This document shows, piece by piece, positions 35,522 through 46,675 of a stretch of DNA of 64,000 nt; positions within the stretch are counted from its first letter, which is position 1, and every line of letters starts with the position of its first letter. The translations under genes and the position numbers were made by a program. The notes under the pieces were generated by a model. That model was not told the DNA's origin. It did not search any database and saw only the letters and a list, made by a program, of their open reading frames with translations. The stretch spans positions 398,001 to 462,000 of the forward strand of contig JAUTXW010005212.1 in NCBI GenBank assembly GCA_030620095.1, in the 5' to 3' direction. The stretch is from Kuschelorhynchus macadamiae (taxonomy: Eukaryota; Arthropoda; Insecta; Coleoptera; Curculionidae).

Positions 35522-35899
35522 ATGGCAGTGTATGAAAATTATGAAAAATATGATATGCTGGTATGTTTTATACAGAGTAATGAAAATTCTGAAGGCGCCT
35601 CAGAATTATATTTCCAAATGCAAGTAAGCTATTATGGCTGTATTATCATTATAAGTTTTTGCTTGTTAGATATCCAGAAAGAAGGTAACCGTTTTTTGAG
35701 ATATTTGCTCGTTTAAAAGCAAATTTAGTTAAACACTAAAGTCCTAAAACATACAAAAAAGAGATAGATGTTTTGGGATATATAGAAGCAACACCTTCGT
35801 CCTCATTTAGAAAAATTGAGAAGGAAATTGGTGTGCCAAAAACTGATAGTCAGAGGATCTTGAAGAAATATAAGTATCATCCATACAAAGTTCCGTAAT
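35522..35899 (+). pseudogene. Mariner-type transposase, N-terminal fragment (helix-turn-helix region)
   Basis: Starts MAVYENYEKYDMLVCFIQSN and contains ASELYFQ. A change of frame or short intron (GT at 35624, AG at 35673) follows, then RYPERR and FARLKANLVKH. The run continues EIDVLGYIEATPSSSFRKIE and on to KEIGVPKTDSQRILKKYKYH before stopping at PYKVP. This is the DNA-binding half of insect transposases that begin with a DUF4817-type helix-turn-helix (family 'YPERxxPSxxxFxRL...VLxxIExNPxxSTRxIxxExGISxxTVxRIL'). The catalytic half lies beyond the LINE insertion, at 40867 onward. Confidence 0.75.
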
Positions 35900-36643
35900 T
35901 TGTGTCTAAAAACCACTAAATCATACTGTGTAGTAACATTTGTGTAGGAAAATCACCTGGTACAAAAAACTTTTAAGGTTTATTCTTATCAATAAAGCAG
36001 TAAATAATTTATTCAAATACATACTTTTTTGTTGCGAGAGGAATTTTATGGAATCTGTTTATTTGTACCTTATCAGCTACTTACAAATAGAAGGGAATTC
36101 CCCTTTTTTTGACCTGGTCATTGAACTTGGAATTGAAATAAACATATAAATACCAGGGCTGTTTTAAATTTAAATTTAGTATATGCCGAAATTTAGCATA
36201 GGGGAAGATAAATTTTACTGTTTTGTATACATTGTTTCCTCTTGTTTATCCCAGTGTTACTTTAATTTCTCCTTGGACCCCTGTCTATGTCTTGAATTAA
36301 ATGTCCAGATAGGTCCCTGGATGAGAAGTGTGTGTCCATGTCCTTTGGTCCCATATATGTATACTTTATCAATTATTAATTGTAATACCTCCAATTTTAC
36401 CTATTTGTGATCTTTGTAATTTTAACATTTTTATTTTATTTGTAAATAATATATATCCATTGAGGAAATTACCACAAGAAAATTAAGTTTAAAATGTTGC
36501 CATCATAGATAAAACACAGACTTAACTATTTTATACATTTTATCTATTTTAATTTTGATTCCTTTTTCAATTTTGTGAATACTTTTTCTTAATGTGTGGC
36601 CTCGTACTTCTGTACCTAGTAGTAAGAATTACCGATCAAAAGC

Positions 36644-37882
36644 ATGGATCGCGCCTTCAAGTGCTGCAAACTAAAGGAGTTCTCTAACTACTGCTGCACC
36701 GTCTGTCACGGCATATTTCACCCGAGTTGCCTGGAAAGAAACACCGAATCAGTTAGACTCGGTGGTTATCGTATATACTGCTCCATTAAATGTCAAGAGA
36801 TCGCTTGTAAAAACAATGATATTATCAATACTCTCAAGTCTAAATTATTAAAATTAGAAAAGGACTCTTCAGAAAAAGATGCTTATATTATACGCTTAAA
36901 GCGGCAATCTACCGACTTTACGGACTTGGTCACCGAGGCAGAAGAAAAGCTCAACTTACAACTTGCTGCTCAGTTGAACCACATTTCCGAACTCAACAAA
37001 ACTATAGCAACTCTACGGGAACAGATCAGGTTGCTGAACGATAAACTGGAAGAATCTTCCTCATCCTCGACTAGACTTAACAACGATATTGCTGAGCTTA
37101 CCAAGCTAAATAGACAAATGGTATCGTCGATTAGAACCCTAGAAAACGACAACATTCAAATTCAGCAGAAAAAAGCAAACTTCAACAAAAGATACTTGAA
37201 CTCAATCTTACAATCGAGAATCTGAGCCAATCTGCTAACTCAAGTCACCTCAATATCTCAACCAAAAACAGCGCAAAACATGAAGCGCCTCACGGACGGT
37301 TTATATGACGTCAACTGTCAGTGGTCCAATGATAAACTGTTCGACGACCGTATTCGAGAGTGTCAGCAGTTGATAGGGAGGTTTACCAGGTGTGATTTCG
37401 CCATCATATTCACAGGGGACAAGAACGCCCTTAAAGGAAAGCGAGTGGACTACAAACTTCAGCGCTCTCTTGTCGAAAATACCACAAATACTAACTTGTT
37501 TATTTGTGGGTCACCTCTGCATAAAGATCGCCCAGTGCTAAACGGGATAATTCGTGATTTCGACTTTAGTATCTTAAACTGCATCCGTGATCTTCTGCAT
37601 TCGTACTTCATCCCAACAAAAGTTACAGCAGAGCACGGCTTGCTTACTTTCGAAGAAAAAAAAGAACTTATGCAACTCGTCCTGAACACAATGGAACGAA
37701 GCAATCTCTCCATCTCAACACAAGAATCACCAGCAAACAACGTAGAGACTCTAGATTTTGATGTGAATATTACCTCATCTAATAAGCAAAACGTTTTAAG
37801 TGTTACTCCTAGTCATATCAATGATCCTATTAATACTATGCAAAATTCAAATTTTCCAACTACGCCGAAACTTCATCCGTAG
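36644..37882 (+). pseudogene. LINE B ORF1: PHD-like finger, coiled coil, esterase-like block
   Basis: The ATG at 36644 opens a frame with two CxxC-type pairs and the PHD signature CCTVCHGIFHPSCLER, closed by YCSIKCQ. A long coiled coil follows (residues about 60-180). At 37225 the frame stops, but a one-base shift in the A-run near 37167 continues the coiled coil as LQQKILELNLTIENLSQSAN, so the stop is a lesion. After a second shift near 37290 comes CDFAIIFTGDKNALKG with NLFICGSPLHKDRPVLNGII. This resembles the block of SGNH-hydrolase-type esterase domains in CR1 ORF1 around the catalytic Asn (usually 'GTNN'). I do not see a clear GDS nucleophile box, so esterase activity is unproven here. 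Confidence 0.7.
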
Positions 37883-40681
37883 CTCCACACAAAAAATTAG
37901 TTTCCCTGTACTATCAAAATGTACGGGGTCTTCGAACAAAATCTCCGATTATACTTTCAAATTCCTCTGCCTGTAACTACGAGGTAATCATGCTTACTGA
38001 GACCTGGCTCAATGACAGCTTTCACAATTATGAATTCTTCGACCTCAAATATGAAGTCTTTAGAAAGAATCGAAATTACAACTTACTAGACTGTCAGCGC
38101 GGAGGTGGTTGCTTGATAGCCATTCTATCCCACCTACAATCTTCATTTATAGACACCCCTGCTGCTACACACTTTGATGACATATGGGTCAAGACAGAGG
38201 TAAATCAGCTCCAGATTGTCATCGGGTGTGTCTATTTTCTCCCAAACTCCTCATCAGACTGCTACATTTCTTTTTCCGATCGGTGCGAAGCCTTAAAGAT
38301 TAGATTCAAAAATCATAAATTTATCATCAGTGGAGATTTCAACCTTCCTATAATCGAATGGTCTCTTGAATCCGACATAGTTGTCCCAGCGAAAATTCAG
38401 CCGGCCACGGCTGTAACCATGATTGACACAATGTGTCTCCTCGAATTCAATCAAATCAACTTCGTTCTGAACTATCGCCAGCGCTTGTTAGACCTAGTAT
38501 TTGTCGACGATTTTGACTCTATTACGTGCAAACGTTCCGACTTTCCTTTGTCCACTATTGACACTCTGCACCCACCACTAAATATTTCCCTATTGCATAA
38601 CAAACTCCTCCCTCTCCGCGACAATGTTACTGGTCATACCTTTCTATTCCATAAAGCCAACTTCCAAGGTCTTAACAGTTTTTTCGCTGAAACCGACTGG
38701 TCCTTCGTTCAGAACTCCGTTGATATTAACGAAGTTGTTCAGCAATTCCACGACGTTGTGTCTGAGGGTGTAAACAGATTTGTGCCCAGAAAGAAAACCT
38801 TCGGTAACAAATACCCTATTTGGTTCGACCATACTCTTCGCAAACTGATCGGCCAAAAAAACAAATTATATGCTAAATACAAAAAGACCTTGCTGCAGTC
38901 AGACTACCTAGCTTACTCGAACAAACGCCGCGAAGTTCGTGTCAGAACTGATTGGTGCTACCTCATCTTCGTAACCAATTCTGAGCAACTAATGCCAGCT
39001 AATGCAAAACGTTTTTGGTCCTTCATTAAAAATATGAATAATAAATCCGTTGGTTTGCCCAATTCAATGTCATTCAAAAGCAAGGAGTTTAAAAACTCGT
39101 TGGACATAGCAAACGCCTTCGCAGATCACTTTCAAGCCAGTTATTCCTCTCATGAAAATGTTAACTTGAACTCTATTGACACGCTCCTATTTTTTTCCTC
39201 CTTGTCCTCTCATACCTTCACCGTTGATGAAGTAGCCGCAAAACTGAAAAATCTTGACACCAGCAATAGTGCTGGTCCCGATGGCTTGCCGCCATCTCTC
39301 TTGTCAGCTTGTTGTGACACGCTCTCAGCTCCCCTGTGCTCAATCTTTCAAAAATCTTTCGACTCGGGGACATTCCCTTCTGCGTGGAAATTTTCCAACC
39401 TAATACCAATATACAAAAAATGGTCCAAAACTGACATTTCAAATTATAGAGGCATATCAATGATCTCCTCTATTCCAAAAGTATTCGAAGCCATTCTGAC
39501 CGAGGAAATATTCGCCACTTACTCTAATTACATTTCCCCAAACCAACATGGATTCTATAGGGGCCGACCCACAGCAACCAACCTCGTCATTTATCAAGAT
39601 TACCTAGTCTCTCCCCTTGAAGCTGGCCAACAAGTCGATTCTATCTATACCGATCTGTCGAAAGCTTTTGACAGTGTGTGTCACAGGCTGCTACTAAGAA
39701 AGCTTTCCGACATTGGAATATCAGGCAATTATTTGAACTGGATTAGCTCCTATATGAACAACCGTAAACAACGTGTTTTAGTACATAATTCGGTATCTCG
39801 TGTCATATCAGTCGCGTCCGGCGTGCCTCAAGGGTCCCACATTGGCCCAATTTTATTTCTCCTATTTATCAACGATGTCACGTCTTGCTTTATTAACAGC
39901 AAATGTCTTCTTTTCGCCGATGACCTGAAAATTTTCACATCCAACAGCTTGGACAATTCTGCACTACAGTCTGACTTAGACCGATTTGTCTTTTGGTGCA
40001 AGACAAACCTTCTCACTATTAATATAGCTAAGTGTTCCTGGATTAACGACTCACTCCTAGAGGTTTCGTCCACAGTTAATGACTTAGGTGTAACATTTGA
40101 TAGTATGTTAACCTTCAACGAGCATATCGATTCCATTGTATGCAAGGCCTTCCGAATGTTGCGATTTATCAGGAGGCACTCCCGATGCTTCAACGACACC
40201 AGGGCCATCATATCACTGTATAACTGCTTTGTCAGGAGCTACCTTGAATACTGCTCCATCATTTGGCACCCTCGCTATGCATGCCACATCGAGAGAGTTG
40301 AAAGAGTTCAACACAAATTTTCTAATTACTTGTTAAGTAAATTTCACTTTCCATATCAAAATGTAAATTATAGTACGAGATTACTCCTTTGTGGTATGCA
40401 AAGCTTAGCTGAAAGACGCAGACAAGCTCTCCTTCTGTTTGCTTTTAAACTTCTCAACGGTACTATCGACTGCCCTATCTTGCTGGGTCGGGTAAGCTTT
40501 CTGGTTCCAGTTCGACGCACAAGGCATACCTCCCTTTTCTTCGTTACACCGCACCAATTACGGCCAAAATTCCTTTATTGACCGTCTATGTCACAACCAC
40601 AACAAATTTTATAATGACTGCGACATTTTCAACATGAGTCTTCCTACCCTCAAAAGATTCCTGAAGTTCGGCACAACTTAA
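37834..40681 (+). pseudogene. LINE B ORF2: endonuclease and reverse transcriptase, almost intact
   Basis: An open frame of over 900 codons overlaps the end of ORF1 by about 50 bases and has no upstream ATG before MLTETW at 37990. Translation may depend on reinitiation, or the start has been lost. Endonuclease: LYYQNVRGLRTK, LTETWLND, IISGDFNLPIIEW, DTLHPPL. Reverse transcriptase: LIPIYKKWSKTDISNYRGIS, YTDLSKAFDSVCHRLL, GVPQGSHIGPILFLLFINDV and LLFADDLKIF, with all catalytic Asp present. After NIAKC the sequence jumps to INDSLLEV, suggesting an in-frame loss of roughly 20 codons in the thumb. A frame change near 40550 replaces the end; the restored frame (NYGQNSFIDRLCHNHNKF) stops at 40679. 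Hence very recently active in evolutionary terms, but broken. Confidence 0.85.
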
Positions 40682-40866
40682 TCATTTTATTTCATTTTAC
40701 TAATTTGCATTTTGCATCTTTTGTAGTATTGCAGATAATTCGTTTTTTTCTCTTTTAGTTTAGCTTTAGTTTTTGTGTTATCTTCTTTTTTTTTTATATA
40801 TATTTGTATACCATTTAGAATCCTGATTCTGTAGTGTATTTTATGAATAAATAAATAAATAAAAAA

Positions 40867-41402
40867 TTCGCCAGGCATTGTTTTGTCAATGGTATTTACA
40901 ACAAATCGATGCTAAAGATTTATTTGGCAGAGTCATTTGGCTGGTCATACGAATGCTTTTTTTCTAATGCAGAAATTTTTAATCATCACTATACCAGGAA
41001 CTGGCATAGTGAAAATCAGCATTTAATGTTTGAAAGAGCACACCAAGGACGCTTTGGAGTTATAATGCTGTCTATTTACAGCAAGATGGTGCCCCAAGTC
41101 ACAACTCTAGGCTCTTAAGGGAATTCCTTGATAATAACTTTCCTCAAAGGATAGGTACCAACGGACCTGTTACATAGCATCCACAATCTCCAGATCTCTC
41201 AATTTTAGTTTTTTTTTTATGGGGCTATATACAAAATGAAGTATATAAAACCCGATATGATGACATAGCAGAACTTTGAGAGGCAATTCATTTAGCCTGC
41301 GAATGAGACCAATGGTTCTTTTTAACGCTATTCAAAGAATTACAAAAATTTGCCAATTTTGGATTAGAGAAAATGGTCGTCAATTTAATCATCGCCTTTA
41401 AA
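40867..41402 (+). pseudogene. Mariner-type transposase, catalytic fragment (DDE_3-like)
   Basis: Directly after the LINE tail the frame reads RQALFCQWYLQQIDAKDLFG and RVIW, then SYECFFSNAEIFNHHYTRNW (family 'WTDECFFSNxGxFNxHNxRYWSDENP') and MFERAHQGRFGV. Across frame changes come YLQQDGAPSHNSRLLREFLD, GPVT-stop-HPQSPDLS and LVFFLWGYIQNEVYKTRYDD. These correspond to the first catalytic Asp region, the 'QQDGAPxH' second Asp box and the 'WPPRSPDLTPxDFFLWGYLK' C-terminal box. The first box has drifted (Tyr for the catalytic Asp in one frame) and stops are frequent, so the enzyme is dead. Confidence 0.8.
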
Positions 41403-41584
41403 AATTTGTTTTTTTCTTTTTTTTAATGTTATTTTTTTGTGTTACTTTATACTATAAAACTGTTTTTACAAACTTACTGTTATTAAAAAACTCTATAGGT
41501 ATTTTTATATAAGAAGATACCTATATGCAAAATAACCAATTCTCCGTTAGCAATATGTAACTTTCAATTGCTTGTTATTGTTAT

Positions 41585-42060
41585 TCATGGCCCACTATTA
41601 AATTATGCATTTAATTTCAGAAAATTGTCATTTATTAGCGTGTTTCTGAAGCAAAGTGCATACTATTATATGTTTTTGAAAAGGTTAAAAAAAGACCAAT
41701 TTTATAGTTTATAAATATACAGGGTGTTCCATTTAAAAAAAAATAATAGGGTCTGATAACTTTTTGACCTGACTCTGTATACAAATTCCGAAGGCAGAAT
41801 TGAGTTCTACAGGAAGAGTTATATAAGACACAGATTTCACATTTTCGATAAGTTATCTGATAGCTGACATACGAGGGGTGCCTGAAAATACAACATTTTC
41901 AATTTAGCCCTGTATCTTAAAAACTAAAAGGGCTTTGATAATTTTGTAAACAGTACCTTTAGTTTTACGAAAAAGTAGCACTCTGTCACGAAAACCGCAA
42001 CTTTCTACCTATAAAAATAAAGGAGATACCCCACAAAAGTACCCAAAATGGGACACCCTG
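41585..42060 (-). repeat. Right terminal inverted repeat of the mariner-type element
   Basis: Reverse-complement partner of 34918-35415, ending GGACACCCTG followed by the TA target site. Confidence 0.8.
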
Positions 42061-42499
42061 TACATGGTGAAGACTGATGAGTCTGAAGTACATGTGCTAT
42101 TCTACATCACAGAGTAAGGTTAGGTTGCATTACTTACATTGAACACGTGACTTTTTTTATGATTTTTCAAGTGTTTATATCAAAGTCTAAATTGTGTTAA
42201 GTATACATCTGAGAATAATGTAACCTAAATATAAACTCAATTTCCCTATGGTGAGAAGTGAGTGGAAGACTTTAATGGATAATAATGAATGGACGTTTTA
42301 CAAAAACTAACCTAAAATGGATTGAAGATTTGTAATGAAAGGAAAATGATTCAAGAAAATGCTTTTTCCTATGATGAGTGCAGAAGAGTTATCAGTAAGA
42401 CATGTGGGGGCCTTACTTCTTCCAAAGTTAAGGTACTACAACTTACAAGAGGTTGGAAAATATTTTATGATTGCCCAGCTTTCATCATAGGGCAGATGA
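42061..42499. other. Intronic stretch, unassigned
   Basis: No recognisable domain; it may include the upstream part of the LINE relic that follows. Confidence 0.4.
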
Positions 42500-43556
42500 G
42501 TAAATTGCATCATTTCATAGAAATGATCCTTGGTTTGATGATGAGCCAAGAAGAGAACTACAGAAAAGAGATATTTTCTACCAAAAAGCAAGATATTTGG
42601 AGGATGGGAACAATTAGACATTATTTAAAAAAACAAAGAAATTTTATTACTAATACGCTAAGACAAAAAAAAAACATATTATAAATGAATGATGGACCAG
42701 AATAAAAACAACAGCAAAAAATGTGCAAAAGCATAAAAAACATAGACGGAAATGATAAAAATAAGGTGCAGAAACAGCTACAACAAAAAGATCAGATAGT
42801 AGAGACTTTTAATAAGTACTATATTGAAACTATAGACCAGATTATTTCCACTCATATAGACCACCATCCCAAAACCTAGAAACTCTTCATGTTCTATCAA
42901 TCAATTTAAACAACAAGGTATACAAACACTAGACAACTTGAAACTCTTGCAGGAAAGTAACATTCAAAAACTTATTAAAAGAAATACTCATCAACTGATG
43001 AAGTTGATTTAGACATTTTTAAAAAAGAAGTTATTATGAATAAAATAACAAAATTGTAAACACATCAATACTAGAAGCGGCAGTTCCTGATAGGTGGAAA
43101 ATATCAGTGGTATCTCCAACTCTCAGTTTCCAGTGCCAAAAAACTAAGAGATTTTAGACTGATTAATTTGCTTTAACTGAAAAACCGTTGGAAATACAAC
43201 TCAAAGACCAACTATTAAACTATAAACAAAATTCTTATAGAGAGTCAGAATAACTTTCGAGACTGACATTCATGTTTTTGTAATGTCTAAATGGAAAAAA
43301 CTGGTAGACAAAGGAGAGAGTGTATTCACTGTTTTCTTCGAATTTAAGACTGCATTCAAAATTATTTATCAAAATATTTTTTTGTAAAAACTGTTAAAAT
43401 ATCGGATTGGAGGGAGTGCATACGTGATTTATGGACTATCTTAGTAAAAGGAATCAAAAACTAGAATAGGTGATTTCATTTCTGAAACGAGGCAAATATA
43501 CTGTGCCCCAAAGCACAATATTGGGACCAATTCTCTTCCTTCTTTATACTAACTAG
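42500..43556 (+). pseudogene. LINE C relic (ORF2 linker and part of reverse transcriptase)
   Basis: Translated with frame changes it reads PWFDDEPRRELQKRDIFYQK, an ARYLEDGN segment and KKQRNFITNTLRQKKN. This is the typical linker between endonuclease and polymerase in RTE/CR1-like LINEs. Further on come VDKGESVFTVFFEFKTAF, in place of the usual 'VFLDFxKAFD', and TVPQSTILGPILFLLYTN, the template-binding box. It stops abruptly at 43556, where an unrelated repeat begins (TAGCGGACCCGGCAG). The catalytic FADD box is not present. Many stops; an old relic in malectin intron 1. Confidence 0.65.
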
Positions 43557-44540
43557 CGGACCCGGCAGACCCTGTTCTGCCTTTTCCTTTAGACGGCGCG
43601 ATAAGTTTCCAGTGGAATTATGAGAATATAAGGTGCATTCACCACTTTGTCCAGAAATGTTATTGAACAAAAACAAATTGGTTTTATAGAAAAAATATCC
43701 AATAAAACAATACAAGGTCTTGCTAACCAGATATTTGTTTAAAAAAAATCATGTAAATTGGTGCAGTAAAACTCCCTCAAGAAAAAATCTGGCTTAGTGT
43801 TCTAAATATATATGCTATTAAGAGCACACATCCAGGCTGCATTTGAATGTGAGAATGTTGGTCTTTGTGGTGTTGAATATGAGTAGTTTTCTGTTGAACC
43901 AGACCTTAATCTTGTCCAAATAATTACCTTTATAGTTGTCCTCAAATGTAACTGGGTTATATTTTTTTTAGTGGTGTGCTTACAAAATTTTGCTTATTAA
44001 ACTATTGCCATTATGCGTAACTTTTTGTTTTACAATTGAGTAACTAGATATGGCCTAGTTCTTTACGACTATGCTAAATTTTGGATAAAATATAAATAAA
44101 AATGCATAAATCACAATTGTAAATTTGTATGTATACTTTGAAAACTAAATAACCAAATACTAGTGTTTAATATCGTATGTAAAATTATAATATGATATTT
44201 CAATTAGTTAAAATAATTTGTTTTAAAATGCCTATTTTTGATATATAGTTATTTCTATACTAGGATAAGAATATTTTCATTATTTACTTTGGTAAATTTA
44301 AAATTGGGTATATCTAGAACTTTCAATGTAATTTTTTGTTCTGTTTGTCAAAATTGAATAGACTGTAAAATTTCAGATTTATTGGTAATAAATCTGAGTG
44401 ATTTGGAATTTTTAACTAGTTTCTTTTAATTTTTTCTTTTCAGGTTTTAATAATTAGAAACACGAGACAGATCAATCATTCTAAACTAGAGGCAAAAATT
44501 CAATTCCCAAGTTATTAAAAAAAATCATCAGTGATTACCT
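43557..44540. other. Repeat-like boundary then unassigned intronic sequence
   Basis: It opens with TAGCGGACCCGGCAGACC and continues with a moderately GC-rich patch to about 43620, then AT-rich DNA without features. The opening looks like a dispersed repeat end joined to the LINE relic. Confidence 0.4.
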
Positions 44541-44559
44541 GAAATTATTATCTGTTTAC

Positions 44560-45130
44560 CTTGTTTTCTCCAGACAATATGGTTTTATGAACAGTAGATC
44601 TACTACAACTAAAACATTCCCTTACAGCAGTATATGTTACAGCTCTTGGGGTATTGGTATCAGGATGATTCCATTTACACCGATTTCTCCAAGACCTTTG
44701 ACATGGTGAACTATGATCTGCCTCTGAAGGAGCTAGAATGGGCAGTTAGGGGCTACATGTTATTACTTTCATAGTTACCTGACTGGAAATGAAATTTTAG
44801 TTAACGTCAGGTTAACTGTTATTTGTTGATGATCTGAATAATGAAATTCAGTCTGACTGGCTTTTTTATGCTAATAACTTATTAGGGTAATGCAGAGTGT
44901 TGATAATTGTAGAACTATAGAAAGGGACTTAAACAGTATACCTATGTGAATGATGCCTTTCACATCTATTAGATTTGTACTTAAATCAAATTGAGGAGGT
45001 TACTAAAATATCACACCTGGAGATAATTCTGGATAATAAAATGACTTATTATTATCTTCATTCAAGTCAAGTTTATTGTTGAGGTTGGACATGGATCAAA
45101 ATTATTTCTAAGGGTAATAGAGACAAGGTA
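44560..45130 (+). pseudogene. LINE reverse-transcriptase relic
   Basis: It reads FSRQYGFMNSRSTTTK, in place of the usual 'QHGFxxGRSTxTN', and then, after a frame change, DDSIYTDFSKTFDMVNYDLP, the first polymerase Asp motif. Degraded sequence follows, with a YLTGNEI segment and a LLMLITY stretch where FADD is expected. It is heavily decayed and lacks the catalytic box. The motif wording is closer to LINE B than to LINEs A or D. Confidence 0.6.
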
Positions 45131-45661
45131 AGTAAAAAATCTCATGTTTTTGGATATTTTGCATATAGTATAAATGATAATTTTTAAATATATGAGCATG
45201 TAGTTGTAATTTAAAGTGTGCGGACATCAATTATTTCCCAGAATATAATAAGTTGGTGAAAAAGAGTCTATTTTTAGTGTACCTATCACATTCATGATAT
45301 AATTCTGTAAGATTTAAAAGGTTTTGATAAAGACCTCCCCAAGCCCTCACATCATACTTTAACTATGGCTCCCTACACAGTAATAACAATTTTTGATTTA
45401 AAATATTTCTTATTAAGTGTATAGAATTTAAATATTATTTTATGAATATTTTTGTCAGAAGGAAAAAATCTACTGCAATTTCAAGATATTTAATAGTCAA
45501 TTTTATTTATATTACCATTTAAGTTTTCAATGTAAATATTTTGGAAACCAGTACAATTGGAAGCAATAAGTAAGACAGTGATTTATACAGATTTAGAAAT
45601 ATTCAGCCAATCCTATATTTTATTAACCCCATCTACAGTATTTTATTTAACAAGCCTTACA

Positions 45662-45796
45662 GCCGGTTGCACAAAACTTAATTGCTGTTTAGAATATTAA
45701 ACCAAGTTTTCAGATTTAACAAACTGCTTATAGAAATCTAGGAACTCGCTGTCAAATTTGACATTCTAAACTTTAATTAAGCTTTCTGCAACCGGC
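45662..45796. repeat. Small hairpin MITE, 135 bp
   Basis: GCCGGTTGCA at the left end and TGCAACCGGC at the right are perfect inverted repeats. Pairing continues inward through CTTAATT / AATTAAG and GTTTAGAAT / ATTCTAAAC. No coding capacity. In malectin intron 1. Confidence 0.75.
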
Positions 45797-46675
45797 CATT
45801 CGAAAATTTAATGTACAATTAAATCTTTCACCTTGAGAAATCTTGACACATCTAAGGCACTGTTTTAAAAAAATTTTTGTTATTTTATTTCTTTTGGGTA
45901 TATTTGCAGAATTCTAAACATACAATCATTTACCTCATTAAGTGTGTTGCAATTATTTATTTTAATTTTAAGATTTTTAATATAAGTATACTATTCCTTG
46001 TGAAGTTTATAAATTATTTGTTGCCTATTTACCTAATGCACATACAGGTTTTTAATCACTTAGGTAGTTTCACTAAAATATGATTATTTAATCACAGGTA
46101 TACCTAGCTATTATCTTGATGTTTTTAAACACAGCAAATTTAACATGTGATTATGATTTTGCAATATTTCTTTGTTAATGTATAATGCTTACCCTCTTTT
46201 CATTGAACTGTGAATTAGATTAACTTCCCTAGGCCTGGGGTTTTTGAAGACATTGGGATTTTTGTATTTTTCCAAAAATCATCTATTTGGAAAAGTTGAT
46301 GAAAAGCACTGTTAGCAACTGTTCTTAATGGTGATTGAAGATGAATGATATTTGATAATTTGGGGCTTTGTATAATCAAATACATAAATGAACAATAATT
46401 TTATAGTTCCGTATAATAAAGGCAATGGAAATACTAGGTATTGTCTTTATTTCTAAAATAATAACAGGTCATGATTGTTTTTTCAATCACAGCAATTATT
46501 TCACATGTAGTGAGTTTTTGCTCAACTCTACACATCTGGGTGCATATTTCTGTTATTTCTTTAATACTCTAACTGGTATTAATTTAACACACAAATATAA
46601 CAGTAAAAATACTGTTTTCAAGTTAACGTATAAAGCCACTTAAATACGTAAAAAAAATAGGAGAAACCTACTTAC
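45797..46675. other. Intronic stretch next to malectin exon 1
   Basis: AT-rich, no recognisable features apart from the splice donor at its right edge. Confidence 0.45.

Larger units (their letters stand above)
36600..40866 (+). mobile_element. LINE B: CR1-like non-LTR retrotransposon inserted in the mariner-type element
   Basis: ORF1 (36644-37882), ORF2 (37834-40681), a 3' UTR of about 180 bases and a tail of AATAAATAAATAAATAAA ending near 40866, after which the interrupted transposase resumes. The first reading frame carries both a PHD-like finger and an esterase-like block, a combination described for CR1-like elements. ORF2 is one long frame with a single late frame change. It is the best-preserved LINE in the window and must be younger than its mariner-type host. 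The 5' end is uncertain: 35900-36600 is probably its 5' UTR but has no recognisable feature. Confidence 0.85.
34918..42060. mobile_element. Tc1/mariner-type transposon with about 480-500-bp inverted termini, split by a LINE
   Basis: The element begins CAGGGTGTCC at 34918 and ends GGACACCCTG at 42060, directly flanked by TA on each side (34916-34917, 42061-42062), the target duplication of the Tc1/mariner superfamily. The terminal inverted repeats extend far inward (about 34918-35415 and 41585-42060), sharing blocks such as GGTATCTCC, TTTTACGAAAAAGTAG and CCCTTTTAGT. Transposase segments sit just inside both arms, in the same orientation, separated by a CR1-like LINE. Without the LINE the element would be about 2-3 kb. 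It lies in malectin intron 1. Confidence 0.85.

Noticed and set aside
36183..36410. 75-codon frame upstream of LINE B ORF1
   Set aside because: No domain and no link to ORF1; probably the LINE 5' UTR.
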